Source of the DNA: Gulosibacter molinativorax
GTDB taxonomy: Bacteria > Actinomycetota > Actinomycetes > Actinomycetales > Microbacteriaceae
NCBI RefSeq assembly: GCF_003010915.2
Contig: NZ_CP028426.1
Span: 1,550,001-1,614,000, forward strand
DNA length: 64,000 bases
Direction: 5' to 3'
Shown: positions 61,102 to 64,000 of the stretch, piece by piece
Layout: the number at the start of each line of letters is the position of its first letter
Position numbering within the stretch: position 1 is the stretch's first letter
Position numbers and translations under genes: made by a program
Notes under the pieces: generated by a model
What the model was told of the DNA's origin: nothing
The model's database searches: none
What the model saw: only the letters and a program-made list of their open reading frames with translations

Positions 61102-61143
61102 CTTACTTTCCCGACAGCAAGCATGCGCTCATAGACTCGGCTC

Positions 61144-61671
61144 ATGACCACGCACTTCTACACCGCCTCTTCCCTCGATGGGTTTATTGCCACCGAAGAG
61201 CACTCGCTGCAGTGGCTATTCGAGCAAGACTTCGACAGGGACGGCCCGATGGCCTATCCGAAGTTCATCGAGCGCATCGGTGCACTCGTCATGGGCGCGT
61301 CAACCTACGAGTGGCTACTGCGCAACCAGGAGTCGTGGGAGTACACCCAACCCACATGGGTATTCACGCACCGTGACCTCGCCGTCCCGGAGGGCGCCGA
61401 CGTGCGCTTCACGAGCGGAAAACCGCGCGAGGCGTTTGACGACATCGAAACGTCAGCGCCGGGTAAAGATATTTGGGTAATGGGCGGCGGCGACCTCGCT
61501 GGGCAATTCGCCGAAGCGGGACTGCTCGACGAGATCTGGGTGCAGTTCGCATCCGTGACTCTTGGTTCAGGCCAACCGCTGTTCACCCGTCCGCTCAAGC
61601 TCGAACTCCTCGAAGTCGCTCGCAACCGCGACTTCGTCTGCGCCCACCATCGCGTGGTGAAGGACCACTAA
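61144..61671 (+). CDS. Dihydrofolate reductase-family protein (RibD C-terminal fold)
   Basis: 175 residues: FYTASSLDGFIATEEHSLQWLFEQD, IGALVMGASTYEWLL, VFTHRDLAVPEG, KDIWVMGGGDLAGQFAEAGLLDEIWVQFASVTLGSGQPLF. This YwjB/YyaP-like group is a small NADPH reductase family of mostly unknown substrate. No partner genes are evident. Confidence 0.85.
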   Translation: MTTHFYTASSLDGFIATEEHSLQWLFEQDFDRDGPMAYPKFIERIGALVMGASTYEWLLRNQESWEYTQPTWVFTHRDLAVPEGADVRFTSGKPREAFDDIETSAPGKDIWVMGGGDLAGQFAEAGLLDEIWVQFASVTLGSGQPLFTRPLKLELLEVARNRDFVCAHHRVVKDH

Positions 61672-61850
61672 CCAGGCACCGGGACGTGCTACAGTCGCTC
61701 CCACGTTCAAGAGTCGTGACGCTAAGTACCTGGCTAGTCACGCGACAACCCGAATCCATCGATTCCCGGGTGTCCCAGGGGAAGAACGGGCTCACGAGTA
61801 CTCGTGATGCAAGGTTCGATGGGGCGATGCCCCGGAGAGGGGCATTTCTT
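61672..61850 (+). ncRNA. Structured leader or small RNA candidate
   Basis: 179 bp without a gene but rich in pairing: perfect palindrome CACGAGTACTCGTG (61793-61806), then three G/C blocks (61821-61825, 61829-61833, 61839-61845) that can form either GGGGC-GAT-GCCCC or ATGCCCC-GGAGA-GGGGCAT. The second hairpin displays GGAGA in its loop 13 nt before the ATG at 61851. Could control translation of the next gene; no named riboswitch recognised. Confidence 0.35.
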
Positions 61851-62432
61851 ATGTCCACACAACAGGAATCATTCGGTATCGAGCCTGGATGGTGGAGGCA
61901 GCTAGAGCTTCGCCACACAGGCATGATCACGGCCGGTCAACTAGACCCGCGAGCACACCAGGCAGCCCTCGACGTTCTGAGGAGTCATCCGCCAATCGCA
62001 TTCAGTGGCGACGAGGCGGGCCAGACGTTGAACGCCGAGGACCTAGCGGGGCTTATGGGGCAGGCACGTGAGCAAACTGAGCGCGAGCTCCTCAAAGAGC
62101 GGGATGCGGCCGCCAAAGAGCAGCGCAGGCTCGGCTGGCAGCGAGTAGAGGATGCGCTGACCGCGGACGACGCAAACGAAACGATCAGCGAGGGTCGCTG
62201 GGCTGGATTCAGCCGAGGCGAAGCGAGAGCGTGGTGCTGGAGCCTCTTCGAGTATGAGCCACACGGCTTCGTGCACCCCGGCTCACAGCTACGCCACGAA
62301 TCGCTACAGCAGCTACAGTCCGGGGCGTTCCCCGAAGTGTTCGGTTACCCCGAGCGAGCTTGCGCGCTTGCCGATCGGGGGCTCACCCCGCGCGAATATC
62401 GCCGCTACAAGGAGTTGTTAGGACGTTCCTGA
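61851..62432 (+). CDS. Hypothetical protein with charged coiled-coil middle
   Basis: 193 residues, not recognised. N-terminal FGIEPGWWRQLELRHTGMITAGQLDPRAHQAALDVL, a charged helix (AREQTERELLKERDAAAKEQRR, split by no break) and WAGFSRGEARAWCWSLFEYEPHGFVHPGSQL before a final PREYRRYKELLGRS. ATG 61827 is a possible earlier start. Its 3' end overlaps a convergent small gene by 50 bp. Lies in an accessory stretch; a mobile-element origin is possible. Confidence 0.55.
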   Translation: MSTQQESFGIEPGWWRQLELRHTGMITAGQLDPRAHQAALDVLRSHPPIAFSGDEAGQTLNAEDLAGLMGQAREQTERELLKERDAAAKEQRRLGWQRVEDALTADDANETISEGRWAGFSRGEARAWCWSLFEYEPHGFVHPGSQLRHESLQQLQSGAFPEVFGYPERACALADRGLTPREYRRYKELLGRS

Positions 62433-62631
62433 TCTCCTCGGCCGGCACACCAAGCGGGCAGTGCCGCTCGAGCATACTCAGAATGGTTGCCCCGGTGCTC
62501 CAAAGCATTCGGGGGCAGCCCCATCGAACGTCACTTGCTAAAGGTCCGAATAGCCGGAACATTTCACGTCCAGTCTTCGTGGCCGTGGCGAGAGTTTGGC
62601 CCGGGTCGGGATACCGCAATCTAATTTTCAT
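62383..62631 (-). CDS. Small protein overlapping the DUF3800 gene
   Basis: 82 residues; the ATG lies inside the last codons of the DUF3800 gene (11-bp overlap), as in tightly coupled pairs. Contains LATATKTGREMFRLFGPLASDVRWGC and LERHCPLGVPAEEIRNVLTTPC, a possible HTH-like helix pair. Not recognised. Overlaps the convergent gene at 61851 by 50 bp, so confidence is limited. Confidence 0.42.
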   Translation of the reverse strand: MKIRLRYPDPGQTLATATKTGREMFRLFGPLASDVRWGCPRMLWSTGATILSMLERHCPLGVPAEEIRNVLTTPCSGDIRAG

Positions 62632-63529
62632 TGTTCGACTTCTGCTGCGCCATCGCGCGAAGCCTTCGCTGAACTTCAGGTGGCGTCACAGAAACAAGCC
62701 TCTGACCATCCAGTTTCGGATAGAGTGGCCGATCCCGACTGAAGATTGTGGAGTGATGCATATCCGGCACACCCTTATTCCAGAGATGCAGCTTCGATTC
62801 ATGGGTGAACGAGCCCCGAACCGCATCGATTGCGCCACCCGTAATCCATCCAAAATCAGAATGCTCGATGAGCTGATATTCGACCGCCCGGGATACGCAA
62901 GCTGCAACCCAATCGGCAAACTGGATATTCGCACTTACGGCACTATCGAGATGCATCGGCGGCTCGACGATCCGCAGCATCTCCTCGAACTCACCCGAAC
63001 GACTAAACATGTGGGCGTACATCGTGGGCATCCGTTCAATACGCTGTTTCTCGTTTACCTGATCCATCATCACAAGCAGATGATTGTGACGACTCTCAGC
63101 GTGGCGCGCAAGACGGTTCAGCGTCTCCTTCATGGCCATGGCCTCACGGGCATCCGTGTCTAGGTGAGTCTGGTTCGGCGTCCCAAGTGGTTTCTCATCG
63201 ATGTAGTAGAAGAGGTTTCCACCGACCGAGCGGAGCCGCCGCACCAGTGCGCTAAAAACGCGGATCTGCTGAGGATACTTGTCGAGAGTTACCCTACGGA
63301 AGATCGCAGAGCCTTTCTTCTCCCATTGTGCGGGTCGGTCGCTGGCGGCGATTTCGGTGGCGTAGACCTTCCGCTTCTCCTCGGCAAACCAACTACCGAA
63401 ACGTCGAGCTTCGGGAGCTGGCACGACGAATCCCGCATAGCCGAAGGCAGGACTGGTATTAAATCGGGAATGATCCTTCGACACGAACGCGCCGGTCTCG
63501 CCAACCTCGTCAAGATACGCCAGAAGCAT
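62621..63529 (-). CDS. DUF3800 protein
   Basis: 302 residues with the RNase H-like acidic pattern of DUF3800: LLAYLDEVGETG at the start, YAGFVVPA, LFYYIDEKPLG, HLLVMMDQVNEKQR and QFADWVAACVSRAVEY toward the end. The family is frequent near mobile elements and defence genes, but no activity is established. Lower GC than the catabolic blocks and location next to a transposase suggest horizontal origin. Confidence 0.74.
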   Translation of the reverse strand: MLLAYLDEVGETGAFVSKDHSRFNTSPAFGYAGFVVPAPEARRFGSWFAEEKRKVYATEIAASDRPAQWEKKGSAIFRRVTLDKYPQQIRVFSALVRRLRSVGGNLFYYIDEKPLGTPNQTHLDTDAREAMAMKETLNRLARHAESRHNHLLVMMDQVNEKQRIERMPTMYAHMFSRSGEFEEMLRIVEPPMHLDSAVSANIQFADWVAACVSRAVEYQLIEHSDFGWITGGAIDAVRGSFTHESKLHLWNKGVPDMHHSTIFSRDRPLYPKLDGQRLVSVTPPEVQRRLRAMAQQKSNNEN

Positions 63530-63558
63530 GCATCCATCTTGTCCGCAGCCTCCGACAC

Positions 63559-63586
63559 GAAAGCCCGCGCTCTCGCGCGGGCTTTC
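63559..63586. terminator. GC-rich hairpin upstream of DUF3800
   Basis: Perfect 12-bp stem GAAAGCCCGCGC/GCGCGGGCTTTC with loop TCTC. Typical terminator form, likely ending a transcript that reads toward it from the transposase side, or shielding the DUF3800 gene. 63587-63747 holds nothing else visible. Confidence 0.65.
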
Positions 63587-63747
63587 CGAATCGGCGCTCA
63601 GAGACCTATTTCATTCTCCGCTACCGGAAACCATGCTAGCCACTTTCGTTGTTAACCGCCAAGCTCCGACAAGACTCACTTCAAGTGCCCGCGAAACACC
63701 CTCGATGCCTCACATAAAAAGGCCCGTGAAACGGTGACGCTCAAGGC

Positions 63748-64000
63748 ATGGGAAGTGAGTTGTCAATGGCCGCCCGAATAGAGATCACCCGGAAGTATGC
63801 CCGGCAGTACGCCAACGCCTCGAAAAAGGACCGTGGCCGGCTGTTGGACGAGGTCGTCGCGGTCACGGGCTGGTCCCGCGATAACGCCCGACGCCGACTC
63901 GCGAAAGCCTCCAAACCAGGACCACGGGCCGTTACGACCGAACGCAAACCACGGCCACGGAAGTATTCCTACGACGCGACCAAGGTACTGCAGCGGGTGT
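63748..64000 (+). CDS. Transposase / integrase-core protein, 5' part (runs off the window)
   Basis: 84 codons visible, open at the right edge. MGSELSMAARIEITRKYARQ, then ASKKDRGRLLDEVVAVTGWSRDNARRRLAKA is the N-terminal HTH of a DDE transposase group common in actinobacteria (IS family not assigned), and RKPRPRKYSYDATKVLQRV precedes the catalytic domain. ATG 63748 is preferred; ATG 63766 is in frame. The left inverted repeat of the element was not identified with certainty. Confidence 0.7.
   Translation, partial: MGSELSMAARIEITRKYARQYANASKKDRGRLLDEVVAVTGWSRDNARRRLAKASKPGPRAVTTERKPRPRKYSYDATKVLQRV

Noticed and set aside
61778..61850. tRNA-like sequence (GGTTCGAT segment) before the gene at 61851
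   Set aside because: No cloverleaf can be folded; the T-arm-like word stands alone.
1..64000. rRNA or tRNA genes, prophage structural genes, CRISPR arrays
   Set aside because: None found on either strand by reading; the only mobile-element gene seen is the transposase at the right edge.

Overview
The window is high-GC DNA from an actinobacterium. The bias for GGATGCG/GCATCC words, GTG and TTG starts, an HrpA helicase with a DUF3418-type tail, a sortase-type LAQTG surface protein and dispersed TTGAGTAG/CGTATCGAAACG palindromes suggest the Microbacteriaceae or a close relative. That placement is inference. No rRNA, tRNA or CRISPR array was found.

Region 1 (1-3.5 kb): the 3' part of hrpA, whose reading frame carries two clusters of a dispersed palindromic repeat, and an orphan antitoxin-like gene. 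Region 2 (3.6-15.9 kb): a cyclohexanone/adipate-type catabolic block. A cyclohexanone-monooxygenase-like Baeyer-Villiger enzyme and an HSL-family esterase form one operon. A four-gene operon (MHS transporter, aldehyde dehydrogenase, Zn alcohol dehydrogenase, CoA transferase) and a 3-oxoadipyl-CoA-type thiolase with an IclR regulator lie beside it. A GAF/Fis-type regulator sits next to the first operon. Identical-arm palindromes TGTTCC-N5-GGAACA lie in both control regions. Region 3 (16-29.6 kb): an esterase / alcohol-acetyltransferase-like / zinc-ribbon membrane protein operon; a methyltransferase; a YbaK deacylase; a large cell-wall-anchored phytase-like esterase; a GlnPQ-type ABC transporter with two fused binding domains; and an M20 amidohydrolase with an MFS exporter.

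Region 4 (29.6-46.6 kb): an N-heterocycle-type catabolic supercluster. Divergent operons from a GntR promoter encode a fused SnoaL-flavin reductase plus BCCT transporter on one side. On the other side are two paralogous AA_synth proteins, a hydrolase, an aldehyde dehydrogenase, a tautomerase and a luciferase-family monooxygenase. A distant NCS1 permease/isochorismatase-type hydrolase operon carries the same CTTG-N4-CAAG operators. Two FAD enzymes, an APC permease and a CitE-like lyase lie between. The layout resembles known two-component flavin-dependent ring-cleavage pathways (trigonelline, pyridine, alkylpyrazine), but the substrate is not identified.

Region 5 (46.6-64 kb): a MarR-controlled set of oxidoreductases, then an accessory stretch. 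It holds a decayed duplication, an intact toxin-antitoxin pair and a broken antitoxin, a MesD/MesX oxygen-dependent methionine synthase operon with a LysR regulator, an AbiE system whose toxin has lost its nucleotidyltransferase core, DUF3800 proteins and, at the right edge, the start of a transposase gene.
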